This document shows positions 26,983-36,502 of a DNA stretch of 64,000 nucleotides, piece by piece (positions within the stretch are counted from its first letter, which is position 1; the number at the start of each line of letters is the position of its first letter). Origin of the DNA: Parvimonas micra (GTDB taxonomy: Bacteria; Bacillota; Clostridia; Tissierellales; Peptoniphilaceae); assembly GCF_037482165.1 (NCBI RefSeq), contig NZ_CP148048.1, positions 1,178,001 to 1,242,000 on the forward strand. Direction: 5' to 3'. Position numbers and translations under genes: made by a program. A model generated the notes under the pieces. It was not told the origin of the DNA. It did no database searches and worked only from the letters and a program-made list of their open reading frames with translations.

Positions 26983-28709
26983 TTAATTGCACTCCTAAGA
27001 TTAATAATCCAATTATTTACCTTGGAAGGTTCATCAAACCAATATTCTTTTAAAAGTGGAATTAATTCATATTCTACAATTCCTGATAATACTTTATCAT
27101 CTATTTTATCTTTACTTAAGTTACATAGATAACTGTGTCCAATACAAAAACCATCTCCCAAAGATTCATCACTAGAAATAATATCATTAAGACTTTTTAC
27201 ACATTCTATAAGTCTATTAAATTTATCATTTTTTAAGCTATTTCTATACTTAATAAATCCATCAGTTACAAATCCCGGCTTAATATCATAGAATGAAAAT
27301 CTTCTTCTTAAAGCATAATCTAACATAGCCAAACTTCTATCTGCAGTATTCATCATACCTATAATATATATGTTTTTTGGAACAGAGAATCTTTCATCAG
27401 AATATAAAAGTTGTAATGATTGTCCACGCTTATCATTTTCAATAAGCATAAATAATTCTCCAAATATTTTACTCAAATTACCTCTATTAATTTCATCAAT
27501 AATAAAAAAGTAATCATTTTTTTCATCAATTTCTGCCTTTTTACAAAAATTATAAAAAGCTCCATTTTTTAATTCAAAACTATTTTTTGTAGGTCTATAT
27601 CCCATAATAAAATCTTCATAAGAATAACTTTGATGAAATTGAACCATCATTACTCTATCAATATCTTTTACACCCATTATTGAATAAGCCAATCTTTTTG
27701 CAACAAAAGTTTTTCCAACTCCAGGTGCACCTTGTAATATTAAATTCTTTTTCTTTTTTAGAAGGGTTGCTAAATTATCATATTCTTCTTCTTGCATATA
27801 AACTTCTGATAAAAAATCATCTTTATTATACTTTTGAATTGCTTTTTCAAATTCTTTTAAATCTACCTTTTTCTCATCTTCATATATTAAATTTGATCTC
27901 TCTTCATCATCTGCAAACGAAAAACTTATTTTAGTATTATTTTTTTCTTTCTTTTTATCTCGATTTACCTGCTCAGAATAATTCCATGCATCAAATGATA
28001 ATTCTTTAAAGTCTTTCAAAACACTCCTAGAACTATTCAAATAAGATTTTAAACAATCTCCTATCATCAAATAATCTTTTGCAGAAAATTTTGATTTAAT
28101 TAGAGGAAGTTGTTTAACAATATCAACCGGAATTTTTCCGGATTTATAAATATACCACTCATTTCTACTATCAAAATTTAAAAAAGTATCTGGTGAAATC
28201 CAATACAAACCCATTGTAATTTTACTATTACCATTACCTTTTATATTAATAGCTAAATCAAAATAATCTGAAAAATCCTTTCTTCGAATTTCTGAAGGGT
28301 CTTTTACATAAGCCAATGCTGACTCAAAAAATCCCCATAAATAATTAATATCATTATCTTCGCGATCACCTATAAAATAGTAAAAAGTAGCATTTTGAGG
28401 AGTTAGTAAAGGCAAACCATCAAATGATGTTGGAATTTCTGATACAACATCAAACAATTCAGATATAGCCTTAAGTATTTTTATACGATTTTCATCCTTA
28501 ATATTCTTGTTAAAAAGAGCAAATACAGTAAAAGGATCAATATCAACAATATTATTCTCTCTTTCTAAAGTTGGTAATTTTATACCTGCCATTTTAAAAA
28601 CAGATTTTACCTTTTCTATAAGTTCTGCTCGACTATCCTTATACTCTAATAATTTTAAGGCAAATTCCTCATAAAAATCTACCCAGTTAAATCGATTTCT
28701 TTCACTCAT
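26979..28709 (-). CDS. McrB-like AAA+ GTPase of a modification-dependent restriction system
   Basis: The 576-residue protein has an N-terminal region (about 1-270) of unrecognised fold, likely the DNA-recognition part, then an acidic/basic linker and a McrB-type AAA+ domain. Walker A is GAPGVGKTF (near 333), and Walker B is FFIIDEINRGNLSKIFGE, containing the NRGN signature of McrB GTPases. The MNTADRSLAMLDYALRRRF sensor/arginine-finger motif follows. McrBC cuts DNA carrying methylated or hydroxymethylated cytosine. The target cannot be read from this N terminus. Confidence 0.9.
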   Translation of the reverse strand: MSERNRFNWVDFYEEFALKLLEYKDSRAELIEKVKSVFKMAGIKLPTLERENNIVDIDPFTVFALFNKNIKDENRIKILKAISELFDVVSEIPTSFDGLPLLTPQNATFYYFIGDREDNDINYLWGFFESALAYVKDPSEIRRKDFSDYFDLAINIKGNGNSKITMGLYWISPDTFLNFDSRNEWYIYKSGKIPVDIVKQLPLIKSKFSAKDYLMIGDCLKSYLNSSRSVLKDFKELSFDAWNYSEQVNRDKKKEKNNTKISFSFADDEERSNLIYEDEKKVDLKEFEKAIQKYNKDDFLSEVYMQEEEYDNLATLLKKKKNLILQGAPGVGKTFVAKRLAYSIMGVKDIDRVMMVQFHQSYSYEDFIMGYRPTKNSFELKNGAFYNFCKKAEIDEKNDYFFIIDEINRGNLSKIFGELFMLIENDKRGQSLQLLYSDERFSVPKNIYIIGMMNTADRSLAMLDYALRRRFSFYDIKPGFVTDGFIKYRNSLKNDKFNRLIECVKSLNDIISSDESLGDGFCIGHSYLCNLSKDKIDDKVLSGIVEYELIPLLKEYWFDEPSKVNNWIINLRSAIK

Positions 28710-28865
28710 ATTTCTTCCTCCAAATATAAATTAAATATAATGTTTCTCAACAAAACAAGCTTTTTAAAAACTCTTTATTTTTATTACCTTAAATAATTTT
28801 ATTTCTTTTTTTATATCCTAATATATTATATCATATCTATCCATTCTTTTCCCTTTAGTTTTACT

Positions 28866-28916
28866 AAAAAAAGAGTTCCTATAATTGATAATTTAATCAA
28901 CTATAAACAACTCTTT
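28866..28916 (-). terminator. Terminator after metY
   Basis: An extended imperfect hairpin with outer arms AAAGAGTT / AACTCTTT and inner arms around TTGAT/ATCAA is followed on the minus strand by seven T. It ends the brnQ-metY transcript. Confidence 0.85.
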
Positions 28917-28929
28917 TAAAGTATTTAAT

Positions 28930-30210
28930 TTATTTTTCTAAAGCTTGGTCAATATCGTCTATTAAATCACGAATATCTTCTATACCTACTGAAAGTCTAA
29001 TTAAGTCCGGAGATACTCCCGCTGCTATTAACTCTTCATCATTCATTTGTCTGTGAGTTGTTGATGCAGGATGTAGAACACAAGTTCTTGTATCTGCTAC
29101 GTGAGTAACAATTGCAGCAAGTCTTAGAGAGTCCATGAATTTAACTGCAGCTTCTCTACCACCTTTGATTCCAAAAGATATTACTCCACAAGAGCCATTT
29201 GGAAGATATTTTTGTGCCAATTCGTGTTGGCTATCATTTTCTAAACCTGAAAAAGAAACCCAAGACACTTTAGGATGTTTTTCTAAATGTTTAGCAAGTG
29301 CTAATGCATTTTCGAAATGTCTTTCCATTCTTAAGTGTAAAGTTTCTAAACCAACTCCAAGATAGAAAGAGTTTTGTGGTGAAGGTATAGAACCTAAATC
29401 TCTCATTAAGTTAGTAGTCATTTTTGTAATATATGCACCCTTACCAAAGCTTTCGGTATATACTGTTCCATGATATGTTTCATCCGGAGTTGTTAGTCCT
29501 GGATATTTTTCACTATATTGTGTCCAATCAAAATTACCTGAATCTACAACCGCTCCACCAACTGCATTTGCAGAACCATTCATATATTTTGTAGTTGAGT
29601 GAGTGACAATATCTGCTCCCCATTCAAAAGGTCTACAGAAGATTGGTGTAGGGAATGTGTTATCAACTATTAGAGGTACTCCATTTTTATGAGCAACTTT
29701 TGCAAATTTTTCTATATCTAAAATATTAAGTGATGGATTTGATAAAGTTTCGCCAAAAATTAATTTAGTATTTGGTTTAAACTTTGATTCTAACTCTTCA
29801 ACTGAGATATCAGGGTCAACAAAAGTTGATTCAATTCCTAAATTTTTCATTGTATTTGCTATAAGGTTATAAGTTCCACCATAGATAGCAGAAGTTGAAA
29901 TTATATGGTCTCCAGCACTAGCTATGTTTAATATTGCATAGAAATTTGCTGCTTGTCCTGATGATGTAAGTATTGCTGCAACTCCACCTTCTAGTTTACA
30001 AATCTTATTTGCTACTGCATCATTTGTAGGGTTTGCAAGTCTTGTATAAAAATATCCTGAATCTTTTAGGTCAAATAAATCTCCCATTTTTTCTGATGAT
30101 TCATATTTGAAAGTTGTTGATTGTACTATTGGAACTACTCTTGATTCTCCGTTTTTAGGTTCATAACCACCTTGTACGCAGATTGTGCTTGTATTATATT
30201 TTTTTGTCAT
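28930..30210 (-). CDS. metY: O-acetylhomoserine sulfhydrylase (MetY)
   Basis: MetY is a PLP enzyme that makes homocysteine from O-acetylhomoserine and sulfide. The 426-residue length and motifs agree: TICVQGGYEP at the N terminus, YTRLANPTNDAV, the cofactor segment LTSSGQAANFYAIL, and the PLP lysine in VTHSTTKYMNGSANAVGG. The C terminus has RLSVGIEDIRDLIDDI. It follows brnQ by 24 bp in the same transcript under a T-box that appears methionine-specific, so it should be induced when Met-tRNA is uncharged. Confidence 0.93.
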   Translation of the reverse strand: MTKKYNTSTICVQGGYEPKNGESRVVPIVQSTTFKYESSEKMGDLFDLKDSGYFYTRLANPTNDAVANKICKLEGGVAAILTSSGQAANFYAILNIASAGDHIISTSAIYGGTYNLIANTMKNLGIESTFVDPDISVEELESKFKPNTKLIFGETLSNPSLNILDIEKFAKVAHKNGVPLIVDNTFPTPIFCRPFEWGADIVTHSTTKYMNGSANAVGGAVVDSGNFDWTQYSEKYPGLTTPDETYHGTVYTESFGKGAYITKMTTNLMRDLGSIPSPQNSFYLGVGLETLHLRMERHFENALALAKHLEKHPKVSWVSFSGLENDSQHELAQKYLPNGSCGVISFGIKGGREAAVKFMDSLRLAAIVTHVADTRTCVLHPASTTHRQMNDEELIAAGVSPDLIRLSVGIEDIRDLIDDIDQALEK

Positions 30211-30234
30211 TTTTATTTCTCCTTTAAAATTATT

Positions 30235-31521
30235 TTATTCAAATTGTGTTATAGGTTCACTGCCACTTACAGCTCCTACAATAAGTCCAAGTGTAGCAGG
30301 TAATACCCAAGCAAATCCAAGACCACTTAGTGGAAGTATATCAATAAATGCCTTGATACTAGGGACATTAGCTACAGATAAAATTGCTTCTAATACACTT
30401 ACTGCCAATGTAAAAATTAATGCATATCTAAAACTTTGTTTATTAGGTATAAATTTACGGAAAATCCCCAAAATCATTAATACTATTAAGCTTGGATAAA
30501 CTCCCTTGTAAATTGGTGTTGCATAGTAAACTATGTTTTCAACTCCAAGTACTGCAATTGTAGCACCAACAACTGATGAAACTACAGCAGCTATCTTATG
30601 ACGTATCTTTCCATTTGAAAAGTCATGGAAGAAGTTCGCTATTGATGTAATTTGTCCAATAGCAGTTGTTACACAAGCCAAAACTACAGCTATTGAAAGG
30701 AATAACATTCCATTCTTTCCTAAAACTCTTTCTGCTATGGCTAATAACAACTTACTCCTATCAATATCTTTTGGATAATAGCTACTTACTGAAGCTCCAA
30801 GATATATCAATCCTACATAAATAACTGCTAAAAGAATTAAAGCAATTACTCCACAATAAGCAGTTAATTTATTTCTTTCTCTACTTGTACGATATCCTCT
30901 GTAAACAATATCTCCTATAAAAACAGTTCCTATAAGGTAACTTACTATTAAATCTCCAGTTTGATATCCTTCTAAAAATGAATGAGTAAAAACTCCACTT
31001 TGTTGTGGAAGTGTTGGAACTCCTATTGGAGTAAAAATTCCTTTAATAATAATTCCAAGTAATACTATAACTAAAATTGGCGTTAAAAACTTTCCTACAC
31101 TGTTAATCATTCTGTTGATATCCAATGAAAAATATAGTGCTATAGCAAAATATCCAATAATAAATGCTACGATTGATACACTTGGAAAAAGTGATTTAAA
31201 TCCTAATTCATATGCAACTGCCCCTGTACGTGGTACAGAAATACATCCTGCAAAGACCATTATAAATAATAATAAAAACTTAGCAAAATTTTTATGTATA
31301 TCTTCTGTCATGGCTTCAAGTGAACCACCATTTTTAGAAATTACATAAAGTCCCACAACTGGCATTAAGACAGCAGAAATGCAAAATCCTATTGCAGCTA
31401 ATGACCATTGACTTCCCGAAATAAATCCCAATAAAGGTGGAAATATAAGATTTCCTGCACCGAAGTAGGAGCCAAATAAAGCTAATCCTACTATTAAAAT
31501 ATCTTTCTTTTGTTTGTTCAT
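30235..31521 (-). CDS. brnQ: BrnQ-family amino acid transporter, possibly methionine
   Basis: The frame opens at 31602, but the ATG at 31521 follows AAGGAGAAGATT and gives the normal family start MNKQKKDILIVGLALFGSYFGAGNLIFPP (quoted in part); this 428-residue form is preferred. It has about twelve hydrophobic segments. BrnQ proteins are Na+-coupled importers of branched-chain amino acids, but homologues that import methionine are known. Its T-box specifier (best read AUG) and its partner metY favour methionine here. It ends 24 bp before metY. Confidence 0.9.
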   Translation of the reverse strand: MNKQKKDILIVGLALFGSYFGAGNLIFPPLLGFISGSQWSLAAIGFCISAVLMPVVGLYVISKNGGSLEAMTEDIHKNFAKFLLLFIMVFAGCISVPRTGAVAYELGFKSLFPSVSIVAFIIGYFAIALYFSLDINRMINSVGKFLTPILVIVLLGIIIKGIFTPIGVPTLPQQSGVFTHSFLEGYQTGDLIVSYLIGTVFIGDIVYRGYRTSRERNKLTAYCGVIALILLAVIYVGLIYLGASVSSYYPKDIDRSKLLLAIAERVLGKNGMLFLSIAVVLACVTTAIGQITSIANFFHDFSNGKIRHKIAAVVSSVVGATIAVLGVENIVYYATPIYKGVYPSLIVLMILGIFRKFIPNKQSFRYALIFTLAVSVLEAILSVANVPSIKAFIDILPLSGLGFAWVLPATLGLIVGAVSGSEPITQFE

Positions 31522-31621
31522 AATCTTCTCCTTTTTAATTACACTGATATTGCTGAAAGAGAATGATAAGTAAATCAAAAAATTAAGTAACCAGTTGCGC
31601 ACCTAGTTATGAGCTAAAAAT

Positions 31622-31888
31622 AAAAAAAGCTCCCGTCCAACAAAGGACGAGAGCGAAAACTCACGTGTTACCACCTTAATTCATCTTTTTATCACTAAAA
31701 AGACCTTATTGAGTACTATCATACTCGCAATGCTATAACGGGCACACCCGTCACAACCTAAATCTATAAATAAATCTCGATGTGATGACTCCAAGGCCAT
31801 GTTCGAAAGCTTCTCTCTCATTTCTCTCACCAAACGAAATGTCTCTGTATTGATTGAATAACTTTCTACTCTTCTCTTCAACGTCTTG
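31622..31888 (-). promoter_or_regulatory. T-box riboswitch upstream of brnQ-metY, probable methionine specifier
   Basis: On the minus strand the leader has the stem I GGTG loop, a specifier loop reading CGAAC-ATG-G with ATG at 31798-31800, and the T-box AAGGTGGTAACACG near 31664-31677. A strong terminator follows (GCTCTCGTCC...GGACGGGAGC, then seven T, 31622-31654). If the register is shifted by one base the specifier would be CAT (His). The downstream metY makes the Met reading far more sensible. Confidence 0.9.
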
Positions 31889-31894
31889 CTATAG

Positions 31895-31923
31895 ATTATA
31901 AACGACAAAAAACATTTTGTCAA
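31895..31923 (-). promoter_or_regulatory. Promoter of the brnQ-metY T-box leader
   Basis: On the minus strand TTGACA (31918-31923) and TATAAT (31895-31900) are exactly 17 bp apart, a near-consensus sigma-A promoter. Confidence 0.92.
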
Positions 31924-31990
31924 TACCTAAAATGAATTTTTTTTTAAAAATTTTTATAACTATACATAAACATATATAAATAATGAAAAA

Positions 31991-32707
31991 TTATTTTTTC
32001 TTTTTCAAATCACGTCTTATTTTTACTAATCTATCTGCAATCATATTACGAGACTCACTCATCCTAAAAGAAGCAATTCTGCTCAATGTTCTACCATATA
32101 ATTTACTATGTCTTTCAAATATTTTATCTACAGTCGAAGTCATTCTATCTTGGAACTCTTCTTCAAGTTCCGCAATATTTCTTTGGAAATTAGTCAATCC
32201 TGAAACCGTAAGAGTAAAATCGGAAGAATGAATTGCTATCAAAATCACAGCAAGAGCTATTGCAATACTATTTGGTATTGTTACATAAATTTTTTCAAAA
32301 AGCGGAATAAAAAATTCCATTATAATAATTGCTCCAATACCAAAACCAACAGAAGTAATCGCACAAGTCCTTCCATTTATATTAAGTGGCATATCACTAT
32401 AATCCCACCATCTAGCATGAAACAATTTTTCAAGCACATAAGATGTTGGATATTCTAATACCATACTAGCAACAAATCCCATAATAAATATTTGCCACCA
32501 TGATAGATGAGAAATTTTACCAATTGAAATAAGATCATAAAAAATCAATCCTAAAATTGAACCAAAACCATAAATCGGACATAATGGTCCATACAAAAAC
32601 CCACGATTTTGCCATTTTCTCTGGTCGATTGTACAGTATATACTTTCCCATATCCAGCCTAAAACACTAAATTCAAAATATGCATTCAAATATCTAATTA
32701 ATTCCAT
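31991..32707 (-). CDS. CmpB/PF06541 family membrane protein
   Basis: The 238-residue protein has four or five hydrophobic segments and the family opening LGWIWESIYCTI followed by NRGFLYGPLCPIYGFG, typical of the 'putative ABC-transporter type IV' family (PF06541). A cytoplasmic, charged C-terminal region (about 165-238) ends in KIRRDLKKKK. The name reflects history more than evidence of transport, and no ATPase gene is adjacent. Function unknown. Confidence 0.75.
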   Translation of the reverse strand: MELIRYLNAYFEFSVLGWIWESIYCTIDQRKWQNRGFLYGPLCPIYGFGSILGLIFYDLISIGKISHLSWWQIFIMGFVASMVLEYPTSYVLEKLFHARWWDYSDMPLNINGRTCAITSVGFGIGAIIIMEFFIPLFEKIYVTIPNSIAIALAVILIAIHSSDFTLTVSGLTNFQRNIAELEEEFQDRMTSTVDKIFERHSKLYGRTLSRIASFRMSESRNMIADRLVKIRRDLKKKK

Positions 32708-32897
32708 AATACTCCTTAAAAACTCGTAAATACTCTATTTTAAATTAAAATAGATTTCCTTACTATATAAATAAATTCTGTTTTTTATATTCATAATCTG
32801 TTATATAGAATTATGAATTTATACATAAACATTTCTAAACAAATATGTTTACAAAAAATTTGTACTATTTACTTTATATTTTAATACTAAACTTCAA

Positions 32898-33308
32898 TCA
32901 TAGCTCTTTTGTATAATAATATCTTTCACCTATATATGGGTACTCTTTCAATGCGAACACTTCTTTATAGCCATGCTTTTTATAAAAATCTGGAGCTTGA
33001 AACTTAAAAGTATCTACAAATGAATATTTACAATTTCTTTTTCTAGCCTCAATTTCTGCTCTATTCAAAATTTCTGAACCAAGTCCTTGCCCACGTAACT
33101 TCTCACTTACATATAAGTACTCAATTTCAAGCCAATTTCCAAAAGTTTCTGCGACCATTCCAGCAATTAAATTACCTTGATAATCTTCCAAATAAATATT
33201 TAGTGGTTCACTTACTGACGGTTCTCTCTTTGATTTATTATATGATTTTATTAAGTTTGCCAGTTCTTTTGATTTTGTTGATTCTTTATTTTCAATCTTA
33301 AATTCCAT
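32898..33308 (-). CDS. GNAT-family N-acetyltransferase
   Basis: The 136-residue protein has the acetyl-CoA motif A as YVSEKLRGQGLGSEILNRAE (near 72-91) and a GNAT C terminus with YKKHGYKEV. Substrate is unknown. It stands alone between A/T-rich spacers, without coupled neighbours. Confidence 0.85.
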   Translation of the reverse strand: MEFKIENKESTKSKELANLIKSYNKSKREPSVSEPLNIYLEDYQGNLIAGMVAETFGNWLEIEYLYVSEKLRGQGLGSEILNRAEIEARKRNCKYSFVDTFKFQAPDFYKKHGYKEVFALKEYPYIGERYYYTKEL

Positions 33309-33456
33309 ATTCTCCTCTATATTTTATTAATTATTAACTATTTATCTTTTTAATTATTTTTATATTTTTTGTTTAGGAAAATTATATCTTCATTAATTCT
33401 ACAAACTTGAATTTCTAAAATCAAAGTTTACAAACCATAATATAGTCTTCCTCATT

Positions 33457-33891
33457 TTAATGAACTATTTCAAATCCAACTTTCTTATACATACGAACTG
33501 CATTGTTTACTTTTTGCACCGATAAAGAAACTTGCTTATACCCTTTCTCTTTTAGAGCTAAAATAATTTGCTTCATTAATTTTGTTCCAATGCCTAACTT
33601 TCTATATTCTTTTAGAAGTGAAATTGAAAGTGATGGAGTTTCATCATCAATATGACCATAATCATTTATTATACGAGTCCAAACCACTCCTACTACCTTA
33701 CCTTCAACCTCTGCGACATAACAAATATCATCTTTCTTTCCAAAATCTGAAATATATATTTGTAAATCAGGGTGATTTATAATATCTCTAGATGGTTCTG
33801 GAACTCCTTCAGGAATAAAAATAGTTTCATATAAAAATGTGTCCAACAGTTTTATCTCACATTTTTTTAATTCTCTTATTATAAAATTCAT
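33457..33891 (-). CDS. GNAT-family N-acetyltransferase
   Basis: The 144-residue protein has SLLKEYRKLGIGTKLMKQI as acetyl-CoA motif A and the ending NAVRMYKKVGFEIVH, typical of the GNAT fold. It is not obviously related to the neighbouring acetyltransferase beyond the family fold. Substrate unknown. Confidence 0.85.
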   Translation of the reverse strand: MNFIIRELKKCEIKLLDTFLYETIFIPEGVPEPSRDIINHPDLQIYISDFGKKDDICYVAEVEGKVVGVVWTRIINDYGHIDDETPSLSISLLKEYRKLGIGTKLMKQIILALKEKGYKQVSLSVQKVNNAVRMYKKVGFEIVH

Positions 33892-34008
33892 GCTTAACTC
33901 CGATTTATATAATATTTTTAGTTTTTATAAATCTACAGTAATTCCACACATACTATACCCCCATACATTTGTAAAATATCCCTACAATCTATATCTCGTT
34001 AACTTATT

Positions 34009-35124
34009 TTAAACAAATTTATGTCTAACACAATCCACCATAAAACACGAATACTCAGGATATAACTTCAATTTAATCTCAGGTCTTGAAGCTCCACTCT
34101 TTATACGAAATATCATTTCCTCAAAGTTTCTTTTATCCTCTTCCCAACTAGCAATAGTTTCTTGTTTCTCTTTTTCACTGTCATAATCTTCATCAGCAAT
34201 AGCTTCATTTATAGCCTCTTCAAAATATTTTCGATTCTTTTCTTCAAGACTAAAAAATCTTTCCTTTTGATTTTTTAACCATAGAACATAAAAATATTCT
34301 TCCCATTCTGCGATATAATAGTATTCAACACAATCTCCACAAAGATTTAAAAACATGTCATACTCTTTAAGTGCATAATAGACATCAATAATTTGGTCTT
34401 CTGAAATATCATCTGTATTTAGATTATATTTTAAATCTTGTCCAGGTTTTACTTTCTCTACATAAGACATTGCTTCATCTTTGTTGCCAAGACACACTTC
34501 ACAATAAGCCAAACACAATAACAGACGCATTCTATTAGGATAAACTTCTAGTAAGCTTAAAAATATTTCTTTTGCTTTTTCATATTCCTTAAGTTCAAAA
34601 AAAGATACTGCAAAGTTAAAAGAAGTAATATAATTTTCTTCCATTTCTCTTGCTGTATTGAAGTAATTATGACTTATTAATAAATCTCTTTCATCCTTAG
34701 AGTATTCATACTCACTAAAATAATAAAGACCAAGACCTGTATAAGTTTCTACAAATGGAGAATTCAAGTCTTTAGCTAAATTAAAATACTCCAAACTGTT
34801 TTTAGAAAAATCATCCCAAAAAGCTAGATTAGTATATATTCTTGCTTTATCAATATCACTTAAAGACTTTTTAAACTCATTTAAAAAGTCTTGTAGAAAT
34901 TCAATATAATCAAATTCCTCATCTCTAAGTTCCAACTCAACAGAGGCAAGAGTACAAATAACATCAATATCAGATAGACATTCTTCTTGCTTTTCTAAAA
35001 GATATCTTTTCATTCTTTCAAGATATTCTTTTGAAGTTTCAAGATCACTTAAAAATGGTTTATTGTATCTATTTTCATATTCTGTTTTTAATTCATACCA
35101 ATATGATTTTATTTTATTTAACAT
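34009..35124 (-). CDS. TPR-like helical-repeat protein, function unknown
   Basis: The 371-residue acidic protein has a run of helix pairs resembling tetratricopeptide repeats (for example TYTGLGLYYFSEYEYSKDERD, LISHNYFNTAREMEENYITS and YEKAKEIFLSLLEVYPNRMR, each quoted in part) between about 100 and 245. The C terminus is rich in charged residues and aromatic pairs. No enzymatic motif or membrane segment is visible. It is probably a protein-interaction scaffold. Confidence 0.6.
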   Translation of the reverse strand: MLNKIKSYWYELKTEYENRYNKPFLSDLETSKEYLERMKRYLLEKQEECLSDIDVICTLASVELELRDEEFDYIEFLQDFLNEFKKSLSDIDKARIYTNLAFWDDFSKNSLEYFNLAKDLNSPFVETYTGLGLYYFSEYEYSKDERDLLISHNYFNTAREMEENYITSFNFAVSFFELKEYEKAKEIFLSLLEVYPNRMRLLLCLAYCEVCLGNKDEAMSYVEKVKPGQDLKYNLNTDDISEDQIIDVYYALKEYDMFLNLCGDCVEYYYIAEWEEYFYVLWLKNQKERFFSLEEKNRKYFEEAINEAIADEDYDSEKEKQETIASWEEDKRNFEEMIFRIKSGASRPEIKLKLYPEYSCFMVDCVRHKFV

Positions 35125-35572
35125 TTTAATTACCTTTTTGATTTATTATACTTGCAATATTTACTTCATGGCTTAATTTTTTTAATATTTTATTAAGATA
35201 TTAATCTAATATGTATAATTCACCTCTTGAAAAAATTAGGTAACTTTCCACATTTTTACTTCAAGTTTATTCTACCGTTAATTTTTAATCCTGTCAACAA
35301 AACACGAAAAATTTAAGTGGATTTCTTAATAAATTTTTTATGTTTAAATTAATTTTTTATTATAAAAATCTGTAAATTTAAGTTGGTTAGAGTGAGTTTA
35401 TTTTCAACAAGCAAAAAAGACTTATCCAAAACTAGCATTATATTCTAACGATAGCATTTGGAATAAGTCCTTTTTTTCACAATATTTACTATTTATCTTC
35501 AACCATATAAATGATAAATCTATCTTTAGTATTTATCCTTATAATCCCAAAAATACAATTACAAACAATATT
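35125..35572 (-). other. A/T-rich intergenic region with long inverted repeat
   Basis: This 448-bp spacer holds no convincing gene. The only clear structure is a large imperfect inverted repeat at 35413-35477 (arms AAGACTTATCCAAA and TTTGGAATAAGTCC, loop about 30 bp). A run of A borders it on one side and a run of T on the other, so it could terminate transcription in either direction. It probably ends the transcript of the gene at 35573-36214. The rest is poly-A/T-like sequence. Confidence 0.6.
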
Positions 35573-36214
35573 TTATTTCTTATTACCTATTTTATCTTCT
35601 TGTGCTTTTTCTAACCAAGTCTTAAACTCCCAACGAAGTGGTGATATATTCTTTTTTCTAAGTTCTTCTCTAATCGCTTTTTGATACTTACAATAATCAT
35701 CATAATCATTCCATTTACTCCAAGAAGTTGTTGGTTTGTCAATTCCAAGTTTTTTGTTAGCTGCCTCCAAAATATACTTATCAACTGGTATATGTATGTT
35801 CTCAAAAACTCTATCAAATGTATATCCACCAAATAAATATAAATACTTAATAGTCATATTAACCCATTTTTGAGCTTGTCCATAAGTAAACTTAATTCCT
35901 TTTTCGTTATATAACAATTTTATATTTTCACATACTTTACAATGCCATGAATCAAATTTTTCCGGACTTGTAATACTACCTTCATTAATTATCGGAATTT
36001 CTTCCTTAAAAATAACATTAACAGCTTCTTTTAAATCCGATATAATAGTAGTCTTAGTATCTTTTGGTAATACATCAAATTTTAATGTACGGCACATATC
36101 ACGATAAGATCTATTACTTGCTACCTCTATTGAAATATTTAAATCTCCAAAATAGGAAAACTTTAAAAATTTTAAAATTTCTTCATCATTAATTTTATTT
36201 TTTTCATTACTCAT
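35573..36214 (-). CDS. Hypothetical protein, 213 residues
   Basis: I do not recognise this family. The soluble-looking protein has charged ends and a central segment FTYGQAQKWVNMTIKYLYLF followed by IHIPVDKYILEAA, with several conserved-looking tryptophans (TSWSKWNDYDDYC and RWEFKTWLEKA). The pattern suggests a compact helical domain. It has an ATAAAAAGGAGATTTT-type ribosome site. It is the last gene before the apparent end of the integrated element. Confidence 0.6.
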   Translation of the reverse strand: MSNEKNKINDEEILKFLKFSYFGDLNISIEVASNRSYRDMCRTLKFDVLPKDTKTTIISDLKEAVNVIFKEEIPIINEGSITSPEKFDSWHCKVCENIKLLYNEKGIKFTYGQAQKWVNMTIKYLYLFGGYTFDRVFENIHIPVDKYILEAANKKLGIDKPTTSWSKWNDYDDYCKYQKAIREELRKKNISPLRWEFKTWLEKAQEDKIGNKK

Positions 36215-36356
36215 ACTAAAATCTCCTTTTTATATAAATATTTTTTTATAGTCAACTTGTACTAAGTAGTTTTGTACAGTCAACCTTATTCTTAAATACC
36301 TCATTTAACTCAAATATATATTATACCACCCACAATAAAACAACACTATCAAAAGA

Positions 36357-36461
36357 AACTGTTCTTGGGAATTGATTGAAGATTTTTAATATTTTTAGTT
36401 CATAGCCGTTTTGTAGTAGGATTTAAACGTCTCTTTTTTGTGTTCTTGAATTACAAGAGAT
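36357..36461 (-). pseudogene. Displaced 3'-end remnant of rlmD/rumA (candidate attachment site)
   Basis: About 87 of 105 aligned positions match the 3' end of the intact rlmD-type gene at 58816-58920. Read on the minus strand it translates around SCNSRTQKRDV-stop-ILLQNGYELKI and then LKIFNQFPRTV, so it has an in-frame stop and no start. The region flanking it (36215-36502) has no gene. It is best explained as the far junction of an element integrated in rlmD, though the homology reaches about 87 bp beyond the core. Confidence 0.75.
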
Positions 36462-36502
36462 ATTTTTCTTATAACTAAGTATTTTATAATTTTTATATAG
36501 AT

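Noticed and set aside
31681-31923. 80-codon minus-strand ORF upstream of brnQ
   Set aside because: It lies entirely inside the T-box leader and its promoter; its sequence is explained by conserved RNA elements.
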